Assembly (NCBI GenBank): GCA_963838375.1
Contig: CAWIQY010000008.1
Span: forward strand, 558,001 to 622,000
DNA length: 64,000 nucleotides
Origin: DVED01 sp963838375
GTDB taxonomy: Bacteria > Cyanobacteriota > Cyanobacteriia > Cyanobacteriales > Geitlerinemataceae
Reading direction: 5' to 3'
In this document: piece after piece, positions 36,760 through 46,864 of the stretch
Layout of the letters: the number at the start of each line of letters is the position of its first letter
How positions within the stretch are numbered: the first letter of the stretch is position 1
The notes under the pieces: generated by a model
Seen by the model: only the letters and a program-made list of their open reading frames with translations
What the model was told of the DNA's origin: nothing
Database searches by the model: none
Program-made: the position numbers and the translations under genes

Positions 36760-38848
36760 CTAAGCCGCTAACCCACTATGCCGCAACAGCGCTTCCGTGC
36801 TCGGTTCCCGTCCTCGGAACGCCTTAAACACCTCCATCGGGTGCTGACTGCCCCCTTTTGCCAGAACCGTTTCCCGGAACCGTTTCCCAGTTTGGGAGAT
36901 TGCCGCTTCGTTGTCCAATCCCGCCTCTTCAAACGCCGCAAACGCATCAGCACTGAGGACTTCCGCCCACTTGTAGCTGTAGTACCCCGCCGCATAGCCT
37001 CCCGCGAAAATATGACCGAAAGAACACAAGAAATTATCTTCCGGAATCGGCTGCAAAATGGTGGTGGTTTTAGCAAGACGATCGCGCACATCCCGCACCG
37101 TCTCCGTTCCACCCGGTTGATAATGAGCGTGTAACTCCAGATCCACCCAACTAAAATGCAGTTGACGCAGAATGCCACTGCCACTCATATAAGTCCGCGA
37201 GCCCAGGAGTTTTTGGTAGTAACTATCCGGTAGCGTTTCCCCCGTCTCGTAGTGCTTTGCCATACTAAAAAGAGTAGAGCGATCGTAACACCAATTTTCC
37301 ATAAACTGGCTGGGTAACTCCACCGCATCCCACTCCACATTGCGAATCCCCGACGCCCCCAGATAATCCACCCGAGTTAGCATATGCTGCAAACCATGCC
37401 CAAACTCGTGGAATAGGGTTTCCACTTCCCGGAACGTCATCAAACTAGGTTTACCATCTACCGGAGGTGTTTGGTTGCACACCAAATAAGCCACCGGGAG
37501 ACGAACCGTTCCCACATCCGTCAGCTTGACACGACTGACACATTCATCCATCCAAGCCCCGCCGCGTTTTTCTGCCGGACGGCTGTAGGGATCTAGATAG
37601 AAATAGGCAATGGGGCTACCCGTTTCGTCAGCCACTTGGAAATAGCGAACTTCTTCCTGCCAAACCGGGGCTTCGCCATCCGCCGGAGTCACCGTCACGC
37701 CAAACAAACGCTTTGCCAACCCAAACAACCCATCTAACACTTGTGGCAAAGGAAAATAGGGGCGCAATTCTTCTTCAGTGAAGTCAAATTTGGCTTCCCG
37801 TTGTCGTTCTGCCCAGTAGCTAACATCCCAATGTTTCAATTCTTGGGTGTATCCCCGAGACGTGGCAAAGGCTTGGAGTTCTGCCAGTTCTGATCTTGGC
37901 GGCATCGTAACTGACTTGCCGCAATTCTTCCATCAACTCTTCCACCGATGCCACACCGGATGCCATTTTGCTGGCTAGGCTTAATTCGGCGTAGTTGTCA
38001 AACCCCAGAAGTTGGGCTTGTTCTCGACGTAGTTCTAAAATTCGATCGATCGCAGGCGCATTATCCAATTCTCCAGAGGAGGCGCGACTGAGAAACGCTT
38101 TGTAGAGTTTTTCCCGTAAATCGGAACGGGTGCTGTGCTGCATGAACGGACCATAGCTGGGAAAATCTAGGGTAATTCGCCAAGGACCGGTTTCGGGGGT
38201 GGCGTTTTCTTCGCCTGCCATCCGGGCAGTTTGTGCCGCCAGACTGAGTAAACTGGGGGGTAAACCTGCGACGTCCTCTTTTTGAGTCAGCGTTAGGCTG
38301 AAGGCTTTGGTGGCATCGAGAACGTGGTTGGAAAACTGAGTGGAAAGGTCAGCAAGTTCCAGTTGGATGGCGTTGAACCGTTCCTTTGCCTCGCCTTCTA
38401 AAGCCACACCTGCAAGTTGGGCATCCCGAATAGCAGCGTCCACAATCCGTTTTTGGGCAACGTCAAGGGTTTCCCACTCAGCGCTGGCTTGGAGGGCTTT
38501 AAACCCGTCATAGAGGGGTTTGCTTTGCCCGAGTTTGGTGTAAAACTGGACAATTTGTGGTTGCATGGTTTGGTGGGCTTCCCGAAGTTGGGGGCTATTT
38601 TTGACGCCCATCAAATGTCCGACGATGCCCCAACTCCAACCGAGACGATCGATAATATCATCTAGGGGTTCGACTAAGCCCGTCCAAGTGGGCATAACTT
38701 TTGCTTCTAATGCGGCAAGCGATCGATCGAGTTCCTCTAGTAATTGCGTCATTGCCGGGACAACGTGTTCCGGTTGAATAGTCTCGAACGGCGGCAATCC
38801 CTTGCCTTGGAGTAATGGATTATCGGTAGCGGCAGCGCTGGCACTCAT
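36760..38848 (-). CDS. prlC: Oligopeptidase A, M3 family (one frameshift)
   Basis: About 695 residues, a cytoplasmic zinc metallopeptidase that degrades short peptides including cleaved signal peptides. N-terminal half: NPLLQGKGLPPFETIQPEHV, GVKNSPQLREAHQTMQP, FSNHVLDATKAFSLTL, PAIDRILELRREQAQLLGFD. C-terminal half: FYLDPYSRPAEKRGGAWMD and the zinc site LFHEFGHGLQHML, then VELPSQFMENWCYD. The frames meet near 37890: YDAAK ends the first, SELAELQAFATSRGY starts the second. One extra base (or two missing) would account for it. The literal products would be two fragments, the second holding the zinc site. Confidence 0.9.
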
Positions 38849-38992
38849 AGATCGTGATATTCAATGTGAAGTGATTCTTTAACTTTAACCAATCCGATCG
38901 AGCGCTGGCTAGTTCGGAAATCTTGTATCGCATGAGTGTGCGATCGCTCGAATAGACCTCTAGTGCCGCATGGCGAAAAATAATTAATCCGT

Positions 38993-39016
38993 AGGGGCGA
39001 ACAGCCGTTCGCCCCT
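38993..39016. terminator. Terminator-like hairpin after secreted-protein gene
   Basis: AGGGGCGAAC, loop AGCC, GTTCGCCCCT: a perfect 10-base stem 16 bases past the minus-strand stop at 39032. The sequence also resembles a widespread cyanobacterial intergenic palindrome. Confidence 0.6.
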
Positions 39017-39031
39017 GACTAGCACCCTGAA

Positions 39032-39532
39032 CTAGGATTGTGGGGAACTCATTTGTTCCTGATAAAATCCCAACACTTGCTCTACATACTCGGCGGTGAA
39101 ACCGCTATCGCAGCCGGTAGATTCCCCGGTCATCCACCAACAGGCAGCCTGGCGAATCGCCGCCAGTTCATCTGTGCCCGCCGAAACCGATTGCTCTTGC
39201 AGTTGCCACTCGGCGACACAACTGACGACACTGCGCGCGATTTCCGGGTCTGCTTCAAACTCCGCAGGCGTCACCGACTGCCCCAGACATTCCTCACTCC
39301 AGCCCTGGAGGGTTCCCGGTAACACTTGCCAGTCGCTGTACATCCCATCATCGGGGCTATCTGGGGGGGCTGCCAGCCGCAACGCTTCAACCAAAGCATT
39401 CACTTGAGTCTCACTAACTTGGGCGGCAGCCGATTGGGAAAGTACGCCAAAATTCAGGACGGCTCCGAGTAGAAATAAAGGCGTCGCTTTGGTTGTAATT
39501 TGACGCAAAATTGGTAAAATCTGAATTTTCAT
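39032..39532 (-). CDS. Secreted protein of unknown function
   Basis: 166 residues. A signal peptide is clear: basic N terminus, hydrophobic PLFLLGAVLNFGVLS and an AAA-Q cleavage site near residue 38. The mature part holds four to five Cys residues (ECLGQS, VVSCVAEW, QAACWWM, GCDSGF) which could form disulfides in the periplasm. The start at ATG 39532 is preferred over GTG one codon upstream. No family recognised. Confidence 0.7.
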   Translation of the reverse strand: MKIQILPILRQITTKATPLFLLGAVLNFGVLSQSAAAQVSETQVNALVEALRLAAPPDSPDDGMYSDWQVLPGTLQGWSEECLGQSVTPAEFEADPEIARSVVSCVAEWQLQEQSVSAGTDELAAIRQAACWWMTGESTGCDSGFTAEYVEQVLGFYQEQMSSPQS

Positions 39533-39584
39533 CACAAAACCTATGAATGCACTCTGAACGAATCTATTCAGTATATCTTAGCTT

Positions 39585-42095
39585 CTAATTCTCAACTCGA
39601 TCGAGTTGCATTTGGCATCGATCGAGATAGATCTGGGCAACTCTATCCTCTGGATTTTGGCGCAAGCAGTCCTCAAATCGATCGGCAGCTTTGTGAAAAG
39701 AATTGCCATGGTAGTATAAAACGCCTTGTTCAAATATTCCCGCTGTGGCTAACTTCGCTTTTCTCAAGTCCGGGGGATCGCCGTCAAATACTTCAAAAAC
39801 CGCCACCGCTTTAGATTTCCCTTTCACTTTCAGGCGATCGATCAAACGCATATTATAATCACTGGGATTTTGTAATTGAGCAAAGGTTTGATGAGAAATT
39901 AATAAAGAGACACCATACTCCTTGGTCAAGCTTTCAATTCTCGAGGCTAAATTAACCGCATCGCTAATCACCGTTCCATCCATACGATTGATCCCCCCCA
40001 CGGTTCCCAACATCAGGGAACCCGTGTTAATCCCAATCCCAATTTTTACCGGTGGATACTTGACCTTTGAACGGTGTTGGTTGTATTCCACCAAGGTATT
40101 TAACATCATAATTGCTGCCTTAATCGCATCATCCGCACTGCCGCTAAACAGTGCCATAATCGAATCGCCAATAAATTTATCGATAAAACCATTGTTTGCC
40201 ATAATAGCGGGTTCCATTCGAGATAGATAAGAATTTATAAATTTAAAATTTTCTTCGGGCGTCATGGTTTCCGAGATAGTTGTAAACGATCGAATATCGG
40301 AAAAAAGGACAGACATTTCTCTGAGAATGTTGTCCCCAACATCAACATCAAGAATGCTTTCTTTATTTAATAACTGAAGAAATTGTTTGGGAATAAAACG
40401 GCTATAAGCAGCATTGAGATGAGCTAAGTGAAGTTGAGTTCTAATGCGCGAAATGAGTTCGTGTTTAACAACCGGCTTGGTTAGATAGTCATTCGCCCCC
40501 CAATTCAAAATCTCCATCGTTTCTGCATCTTGTGTCGGATCGGTGAGAATCACGATCGGCAGTTCGTAAAAGCGAAAGGTTTCCCGAATTTTTTGACAAA
40601 ACTCATGACCGCTGAGATCGGACATTTGAGCATCAAACAAAATCAAATCCGGTTGAAAGTTGCCTTCGATAATCTTAAATGCTTCGAGGCTGCGGGACGC
40701 GATCGAAATTTGGTAGTGTTGCGGTGAAAGATACTTCGTCAAAGTGCCGAGTAAACCCGGAGTATCATCGACAACCAGGAGTCGAACCGGTCGATCGAGA
40801 TGTCGATGTTCGTAGCTGAAAGAATCCGGGGGGAGTACAGTCGATCGATCGGGAATGGGGAGTAAAGACGGCACGATCGAGCCACCCCCAAAATCGTTAA
40901 AAGGCTCGTTAAAAGGATTGTTAAAAGGCTCCGTAGAATCGAGAATCAGACTGCTCTGTGACTCGTCACAGAGCGATACATCTCGGTGAGAGAGAACACC
41001 CGATCGATCCAAAGCTTTGTCGAATTCGGGTATTTGCCTGCGGGTATAGACTCCCGCCATCGCTACCAAGGGTAATGCCACTAAACCCAACAGAAAAATC
41101 GTCCGAGTTTTGACCTTCGCCGGGTTTACGAAGTTGGATTCCGGGAGAACCACCACGATCGACCAGTCTATCCCAGCATCGACATAAAACGGTAGCACCC
41201 GAAGAAACTGCCGTTGACCATTGACTTGAAATTCTAACTGTTGAGGGTCTAAAATCGGTAGAGAAGCCTCGATATTTTGGGCTAAATATTGTGCGCTTCC
41301 TTGGGTGATGACATCGAGACTTTCCACCGCCAAGAGATTGGGATCGGCAGACTCGCCAGACTCCGGTATCACCGAAGTCGCAACGAGATATCCCGATCGA
41401 TCGACAATAAACGCTCTGCCAGCGCCACCCAAATTGAGGGTTTGCAAAAAAGAGTCGATCTCCCTCAAACTCAAGAAACAAGCCACAACCCCAGAGAGAT
41501 TTCCCTGTGGGTTGTAAAGGGGTTGCGCAATGCTCAGAGATCTTTGGGAAGGGGTTCCCTCCACAGGGGTTTCACTCCAAATCGGATGACCCGCTTCGAT
41601 CGCAGCCGCGTACCAAGACGGCAGCGCGGATGGGGGATTCGATCGACCGGTGGTAGTCCCCTGACGGTCTTTGGTTTGGACAGAAACGCGACGATCGAGT
41701 TTTTGAACGCGAATCAGTTCTCCCTCCACATTGGCAATCGCAATCTTTTCCAAACTGTCCGCATGCTGCATTTGCTGCTTGAGGTGGGGTTCCCAACGGG
41801 ACAAATCCTCAACGCCGAGAAGTCCCAAGGCACTCGTATCGGCGTTGTTGCTAGCAATGCGTTCGGAAATTGCCAGCTCGCTTTCTAAATATTGTTCGAT
41901 GCGAGCAACAATTTCCTGCTGAAGATCTGTGGCAACGTGTTTGACGGATTGTTGAGATAGCGACCAATAGAGATATCCCGCCAGACCCAAAACCGCCAGG
42001 ACAGGAAGAACCGGAAGGAGATTGGTAACAGTCGATCGCAAGGAAACTTTCCGCACGATCTTAGAGACTATACGGTTCAAGGATGGGTTTGACAT
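39585..42095 (-). CDS. Class III adenylate/guanylate cyclase with Cache-like sensor and receiver domain
   Basis: 836 residues. Order: membrane span (LLPVLPVLAVLGLAGYLYW), periplasmic Cache-like sensor (about 60-325; SLSIAQPLYNPQGNLSGVVA), second span (TIFLLGLVALPLVAMAG), receiver domain (about 440-555; LLVVDDTPGLL, phospho-Asp in LILFDAQMSD, Lys in NDYLTKP), cyclase (about 590-760; metal Asp in VLFSDIRSFTTISE, FIDKFIGDSIMALF, and MDGTVISDAVNLASRIE with the Asn/Arg pair), then a TPR-like tail. The receiver sits between sensor and cyclase, so phosphorylation could gate cAMP output. Asp in the VISD position fits ATP over GTP, not proven. Confidence 0.92.
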   Translation of the reverse strand: MSNPSLNRIVSKIVRKVSLRSTVTNLLPVLPVLAVLGLAGYLYWSLSQQSVKHVATDLQQEIVARIEQYLESELAISERIASNNADTSALGLLGVEDLSRWEPHLKQQMQHADSLEKIAIANVEGELIRVQKLDRRVSVQTKDRQGTTTGRSNPPSALPSWYAAAIEAGHPIWSETPVEGTPSQRSLSIAQPLYNPQGNLSGVVACFLSLREIDSFLQTLNLGGAGRAFIVDRSGYLVATSVIPESGESADPNLLAVESLDVITQGSAQYLAQNIEASLPILDPQQLEFQVNGQRQFLRVLPFYVDAGIDWSIVVVLPESNFVNPAKVKTRTIFLLGLVALPLVAMAGVYTRRQIPEFDKALDRSGVLSHRDVSLCDESQSSLILDSTEPFNNPFNEPFNDFGGGSIVPSLLPIPDRSTVLPPDSFSYEHRHLDRPVRLLVVDDTPGLLGTLTKYLSPQHYQISIASRSLEAFKIIEGNFQPDLILFDAQMSDLSGHEFCQKIRETFRFYELPIVILTDPTQDAETMEILNWGANDYLTKPVVKHELISRIRTQLHLAHLNAAYSRFIPKQFLQLLNKESILDVDVGDNILREMSVLFSDIRSFTTISETMTPEENFKFINSYLSRMEPAIMANNGFIDKFIGDSIMALFSGSADDAIKAAIMMLNTLVEYNQHRSKVKYPPVKIGIGINTGSLMLGTVGGINRMDGTVISDAVNLASRIESLTKEYGVSLLISHQTFAQLQNPSDYNMRLIDRLKVKGKSKAVAVFEVFDGDPPDLRKAKLATAGIFEQGVLYYHGNSFHKAADRFEDCLRQNPEDRVAQIYLDRCQMQLDRVEN

Positions 42096-42244
42096 CGGGA
42101 AAACCCCAATTGACAGCGGTTATGGATGACGATGCACCTAGATTGTTAGATATTCTTCTACTTATTTCCTTCTATTTTAGAGAGGTTCCGCAAAATCTCG
42201 ATTAGGTTCGCAGTTCGTGGCTCATGATGAATCCCTGTTTTCGG

Positions 42245-43960
42245 TCAACTTATTAGGGATGACTTAACTTGCAGAGTTCGCAAACGATCGAGAGCGGCGG
42301 CTAGTTCAAACCGACGAAATGCGGCTAAATCGCCTTGGGGAAAGGGGGAGATCGTATCCAATCCCCCTTCGAGATCCCTCATCACCGCATCGAGAATATC
42401 GCTTAGAGATCGCTCTCCGTCAACGTATTTAGACTGAGCGTATACCATCGCTTCGGCAATCGATCGTAATTGGGCGGCATCCACCAATTGTTCCACCGCC
42501 GACAGCGCGATTTGAGCCGTGCCGAAGGCGATTTCGTCTGTCTGTCGCGCCTTCAATTTGACGACGCGATTGCCACAACTGGGGTCGATGCTATTGGGGA
42601 GGGGAATGCGCTGGGGAATGTTCCCAAAATTTGGGCTGCCTTCTGGGGTTCGACCTGTGGCATACTGTTGAGCGATCGCCTTGGCTTGATGTGTCAAATC
42701 TTTGGGACAGAACTCTTCGAGACCAATCACCGTATTGGCAACATCGAAGTAATCTCCACTACCGCCCATCACTAGAATCGTGGAAATGCCAAAATCGACA
42801 AAGAGTTGATGCACCCGATCGATCAATGGCGTAATCGGTTCTTTATCCTTAGCAATTAGCGCTTGCATCCGCCGATCGCGAATCATAAAATTAGTTGCCG
42901 ACGTATCTTCATCCACCAACAACACTTTTGCTCCCACTTCCAGCGCTTCCATAATATTCACCGCTTGGGAAGTGCTACCACTGGCATTATCCGTGCAAAA
43001 AGCCGTTGCTCTACGATCTTGAGGCAAATTGTTGATAAATGGGGAAATATCCACTCCCGCAACAGAGCGACCATCCTCGGCTCGAATTTTCACAGCGGCA
43101 GGATGGGTAACGACAAACTCTCGTCCGTCTGCGGGAATGCGATCGTAAATACCCAATTCGATCGATCGTAAGAGGGTAGACTTGCCATGATACCCCCCAC
43201 CAACAATCAGTGTAATTCCTGCGGGAATCCCCATGCCGGAAATTTTACCGCGATTGGGACAGTTGAACTCTACCCGCAACGACGGCGGCGACTGGAAGGG
43301 AACTGCATCCGTCGATAACGGGCGATCGTCTACACCGCTGCGACGGGGTAAAATCGAGCCATCGGCAACAAACGCCACTAATCCTAATACAATGAGTCGA
43401 TCGCGCAACCAGTCTGCATCTTCCACTGTTTCCACGTGATCGGTCATGGCTTGGAGATCGAGACGATCGTATTTTAGAGCGCGATCGACAATTTGCGGCA
43501 AATCCTCGCACAACATCTGCGCCGCCTGTCGTCCCAAAATCCGCCGTCCCCGCGCCGGTAGTCCGGCAAACAATCGGACTTCGAGTTGGATCTCGTTCAC
43601 AAATGCCGACGTGCGTTCTAGCACTTCCTGTCCCATAGTACACACCCCCATCGCACCGCTTTTCCCGGTTCCTCGTTTGTGACTAACCGCTTGGCAAGCG
43701 ATGGCAAACTGGCGGGTCAGGTAATCGCACAGGGCGATCGATCTCGATCGATTGCCATACAATTCGGCAGGAAATCCCGCCACCGACTGCGGCACTTGCA
43801 CCCGTAACTTGCTCGGTGTGGCAAAGGGATCGCCCTGCACGTAGTCGATAATCAGGGTAAATTCAGGGAACTCGTATGTTCCTTGAATATCTTTATACGC
43901 TTTGTAGCTGCGATCGTCGAGTTGCAAAAGTTGTTGGCGCAGGGTTTCGCAATGAGTCAT
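42245..43960 (-). CDS. ABC-class predicted ATPase (PF09818-like, MRB1590-type)
   Basis: 571 residues. Not a transporter ATPase: this soluble family has a large N-terminal domain (YGNRSRSIALCDYLTRQFA; MGVCTMGQEVLERTSAFV) before the ATP-binding core. Walker A is IVGGGYHGKSTLLRSIELGI, an ABC-like signature lies in DNASGSTSQAVNIMEALE, and Walker B is KVLLVDEDTSATNFMIRDRR, with VMGGSGDYFDVANTVIGLE after it. A trypanosome homologue takes part in RNA editing; bacterial function is unknown. Stand-alone gene. Confidence 0.85.
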   Translation of the reverse strand: MTHCETLRQQLLQLDDRSYKAYKDIQGTYEFPEFTLIIDYVQGDPFATPSKLRVQVPQSVAGFPAELYGNRSRSIALCDYLTRQFAIACQAVSHKRGTGKSGAMGVCTMGQEVLERTSAFVNEIQLEVRLFAGLPARGRRILGRQAAQMLCEDLPQIVDRALKYDRLDLQAMTDHVETVEDADWLRDRLIVLGLVAFVADGSILPRRSGVDDRPLSTDAVPFQSPPSLRVEFNCPNRGKISGMGIPAGITLIVGGGYHGKSTLLRSIELGIYDRIPADGREFVVTHPAAVKIRAEDGRSVAGVDISPFINNLPQDRRATAFCTDNASGSTSQAVNIMEALEVGAKVLLVDEDTSATNFMIRDRRMQALIAKDKEPITPLIDRVHQLFVDFGISTILVMGGSGDYFDVANTVIGLEEFCPKDLTHQAKAIAQQYATGRTPEGSPNFGNIPQRIPLPNSIDPSCGNRVVKLKARQTDEIAFGTAQIALSAVEQLVDAAQLRSIAEAMVYAQSKYVDGERSLSDILDAVMRDLEGGLDTISPFPQGDLAAFRRFELAAALDRLRTLQVKSSLIS

Positions 43961-44141
43961 GGATGGTCTGGGTTTGAATGGGGGAGCAATTTAGTTTGCA
44001 CCATAGAATACAGGAATACATCGATTTTGCACGGAAGCATTAATGGCAATTCCACAGAATATACAACTCTACAAGAACGATCGATCGTAAAATTAAGGGT
44101 GAAACGCTCACCGCCGATCGTTACCGAGTTCACTCGCCATC

Positions 44142-44609
44142 ATGGAAGTCCGACTATTTCATCCCCAAGATGCCGAACAAATCGCCCAGTTATTCCACGA
44201 TACCGTTCGGGAAATTAACATCCGCCATTACTGCGACACCCAAGTGAAAGCCTGGGCTCCCGATGACATTCACTTCAGGAACTGGGAAGCACTCTGTTCG
44301 AGGCAATTCACCTATGTTGCCTGCGATCGAAGAGAAATTTTAGGATTTGCTCAGTTAGAACCCAATGGTCACATCGACTGCTTTTATTGTCACAAAAATT
44401 ATCAACGTTGTGGAGTGGGTTCTCAACTCTACCGAGTCCTTGAAGTCAAAGCTTTGGAGTTAGAAGTCGATCGGCTATTTACTGAGGCAAGCATCACAGC
44501 AAAACCCTTTTTCCAACGTATGGGCTTTTCGGTGGTGACGGAACAAGAAGTCACTCGTCGCGGCAGTCTATTTATCAATTACGTCATGGAAAAAGTCCTG
44601 AAAACGTAA
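44142..44609 (+). CDS. GNAT family N-acetyltransferase
   Basis: 155 residues. Acetyl-CoA-binding segment FYCHKNYQRCGVGSQLYRVL (motif Q/R-x-x-G-x-G/A), preceded by ILGFAQLEPNGHIDCFYC and followed by EASITAKPFFQRMGFSVV, all typical of small PhnO/YafP-like GNATs. Divergent from the ABC-class ATPase with a 181-base spacer. Substrate unknown. Confidence 0.85.
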   Translation: MEVRLFHPQDAEQIAQLFHDTVREINIRHYCDTQVKAWAPDDIHFRNWEALCSRQFTYVACDRREILGFAQLEPNGHIDCFYCHKNYQRCGVGSQLYRVLEVKALELEVDRLFTEASITAKPFFQRMGFSVVTEQEVTRRGSLFINYVMEKVLKT

Positions 44610-44735
44610 GCATTTAGGTGCAGGGAGTTTGACAAAATTCTCATGGGGTGTAGGCTAGATTCATCATGAGGCAAAAAAAGTCAACTCATCAGACCCAACA
44701 GCCCATCGGGGAAAACAGAAACCAGTTATCAATCA

Positions 44736-44858
44736 CGAGAACTGGTAGCAATTATCATCCAACAACAAAAAATCATCACCCGTCTGACCCAAGAAATCGA
44801 ACGACTTAAGCTCAGCCGGGACTTGGATTCAAAAAATTCATCAAAACCCCCATCGAGG
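44736..44858 (+). pseudogene. IS66-like transposase N-terminal remnant
   Basis: The reading frame starting at 44736 gives RELVAIIIQQQKIITRLTQE, then IERLKLSRDLDSKNSSKPPS. This coiled coil followed by the NSSKPPS motif is the usual N terminus of IS66-type transposases. No catalytic domain follows; the frame decays after about 44860, and 44860-45061 holds nothing recognisable. Confidence 0.6.
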
Positions 44859-45061
44859 GTTACACTAGCCACACTCCTTCCCTCATCCCTGAATCCTTAA
44901 GTATTGAGAGATCGAAGACTGTTAATTCAACATCTCCACAAATGGGTAGAAGATGCGAGCGATAAGTTTTTAGATTTGGGCTTATATATAGGATAAAAAT
45001 CGACCATTGACAAAATATTGGGTGTGGTCATAAAATAAAGCAATTAAATTCGGGTAAAAAA

Positions 45062-46402
45062 ATGAGCAATCTTTTAAGAAAAAAAGTTTTTTATCAATCA
45101 ATAAATTTAGAGAGATTACCTCAGCTAAGTTTTTTTTCTTCTAGCACTATTTTGGAGATGCAAGCGGTTGCTAAAGTATTACCATTTAGAGTTAATAATT
45201 ACATTGTCGAAGAACTCATTGATTGGAGAAACGCACCCGACGATCCGATTTTTCGCTTAACATTTCCCTGGCCGGACATGCTATCCTCCCAGGATTTGAA
45301 TTGCATGGTTCGACTCCTCAAAGAAAATGCTCCGGAAAAAGTCCTGCAACAAACTGCAAATGAAATTCGCCTCAAACTTAATCCCCATCCAGGAGGACAA
45401 AAACAATATAACGTTCCGACCTTTGAGGGTGAAGCCGTACGGGGAGTACAGCACAAATATCAACAAACCGTTTTAATTTTTCCCACAGCCGGTCAACATT
45501 GCCATGCTTACTGTATGTTTTGTTTCCGTTGGCCCCAATTTGTCGGCTTAGAAGATCTCAAGTTTGCCACGCGCGAATCCGGTCATTTTCAAGATTACCT
45601 GCGAGAACACCAAGAAGTCACAGATATACTACTAACCGGTGGCGATCCGATGACGATGAAAGCGCGACACCTCGCTTTATATATCGAGCCTTTACTACAG
45701 CCAGAGTTCGCGCATATCCAAACCATTCGCATTGGCACAAAATCACTGTCCTACTGGCCCTATCGATATGTGACCGATGATGATGCTGATGATTTGTTGC
45801 GCTTATTTGAAAAAGTCGTGCAACAGGGTAAGCATTTAGCGATTATGGCTCATTACGAACATTGGAGAGAATTAGAGCCACAAATTTCTCAGCAAGCGAT
45901 CGGGCGAATTCGAGGGACGGGAGCGCAAATTCGCACCCAAGCACCAGTCGTTCGACATATCAACGATCGAGCTAGTATTTGGGCAAAAATGTGGCAGATG
46001 CAAGTTCGTTTGGGTTGTGTTCCTTACTATATGTTTGTAGAACGACAAACTGGGGCAAAGGAGTATTTTGAACTGCCTTTAGTGAAGGTTTGGGAAATTT
46101 ATCGTCAAGCAACCCAACAAGTCTCAGGATTAGGGCGGACAGCTCGCGGTCCGGTGATGTCTGCGTTACCGGGGAAAGTAAAAATTGAAGGGGTGAGCGA
46201 AATTCTCGGGGAAAAAGTGTTTATCTTATCCTTTTTACAAGCTCGTAACGCCGAGTGGTGCAATCGACCGTTTTTTGCGAAGTTCGATTCTCAAGCAACC
46301 TGGCTGGGAGATTTGAAACCCGCTTTTGGGGAATCGAAGTTTTTCTATGAAAGTGAGTTAGAGGAAATGTTGACCCAGAAGGTGCTGAAAAAGGAATCCT
46401 AA
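45062..46402 (+). CDS. KamA-family radical SAM protein (lysine 2,3-aminomutase-like)
   Basis: 446 residues. The radical SAM 4Fe-4S motif is C147-x3-C151-x2-C154 in GQHCHAYCMFCFRW. Other family marks are DILLTGGDPMTM (SAM-binding GGD) and IRIGTKSLSYWPYRY. A candidate PLP lysine lies in SALPGKVKIEG near residue 375. KamA-type enzymes move an amino group in lysine or related amino acids; the N-terminal 140 residues are not those of lysine 2,3-aminomutase, so the substrate may differ. Unusually A/T-rich upstream spacer (44860-45061). It lies upstream of two cobalamin radical SAM genes, but 884 bases and a MITE-like element separate them. Confidence 0.85.
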   Translation: MSNLLRKKVFYQSINLERLPQLSFFSSSTILEMQAVAKVLPFRVNNYIVEELIDWRNAPDDPIFRLTFPWPDMLSSQDLNCMVRLLKENAPEKVLQQTANEIRLKLNPHPGGQKQYNVPTFEGEAVRGVQHKYQQTVLIFPTAGQHCHAYCMFCFRWPQFVGLEDLKFATRESGHFQDYLREHQEVTDILLTGGDPMTMKARHLALYIEPLLQPEFAHIQTIRIGTKSLSYWPYRYVTDDDADDLLRLFEKVVQQGKHLAIMAHYEHWRELEPQISQQAIGRIRGTGAQIRTQAPVVRHINDRASIWAKMWQMQVRLGCVPYYMFVERQTGAKEYFELPLVKVWEIYRQATQQVSGLGRTARGPVMSALPGKVKIEGVSEILGEKVFILSFLQARNAEWCNRPFFAKFDSQATWLGDLKPAFGESKFFYESELEEMLTQKVLKKES

Positions 46403-46409
46403 TAGCCGA

Positions 46410-46661
46410 GATCGACTTTTGTCAGTCAACTAGAAGTTAAAGTTTATATTAAAAGTAACTGAAATAATGACTAAATATGTAAGATTGAAATGCAAAGAAG
46501 ATAAAAAATCAGGATCTAAGTCGGTAACGTGTTTTGTGTGAGAGTGCCTTAGCTAGGGTGAAGGTAAAATGTAACCGTTCAGGGGGGTGAGGTGTACAGA
46601 AATTAGGTCACTAATTTTGACATAGACTCACTCAGACCTGGTTGACTGACAAAAGTCGATC
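46410..46661. mobile_element. MITE-like element with 21-base perfect terminal inverted repeats
   Basis: GATCGACTTTTGTCAGTCAA plus C at 46410-46430 is mirrored exactly at 46641-46661, enclosing 210 bases without an ORF. A further copy of 14-15 bases of the left arm lies at 46851-46864. It starts 8 bases after the kamA-like stop. No clear target duplication is visible. Confidence 0.6.
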
Positions 46662-46795
46662 GATCAATTGCCACAACTCTTTTGGGATAGGGTTTTGAGC
46701 CTCTATGTTCCGAGCGGGTTCTAGCGAAGTGTTTCTGGGTGCAAGGAGAGTTAGTTGGCAACGACAACGGCTCAAATGTATGCCATATCACTTCT

Positions 46796-46816
46796 TCGCT
46801 CGCTACTAGCGAGCGA
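46796..46816. repeat. Strong hairpin TCGCTCGCTA-C-TAGCGAGCGA
   Basis: Ten-base perfect arms around one base, in the 884-base gap between the kamA-like gene and the first cobalamin radical SAM gene. No U-tract; role unknown. Confidence 0.6.
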
Positions 46817-46864
46817 TACTCGACCCCCCAGACAGCAAGGATTCTGGAAGTTTTGTCAGTCAAC

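Noticed and set aside
38980..39020. Hairpin considered as a member of repeat family B
   Set aside because: Different loop and arm sequence (GGGGCGAAC); treated as a separate palindrome/terminator.
40890..40930. Repeat of AAAGGCTCGTTAAAAGGATTG in the cyclase gene as a mobile repeat
   Set aside because: In-frame coding repeat (EPFNNPFNEPFND) in a linker; no copies elsewhere in the window.
46603..46863. 86-codon minus-strand ORF after the MITE-like element
   Set aside because: It is formed by the inverted-repeat copies and a hairpin; no family resemblance and no ribosome site.
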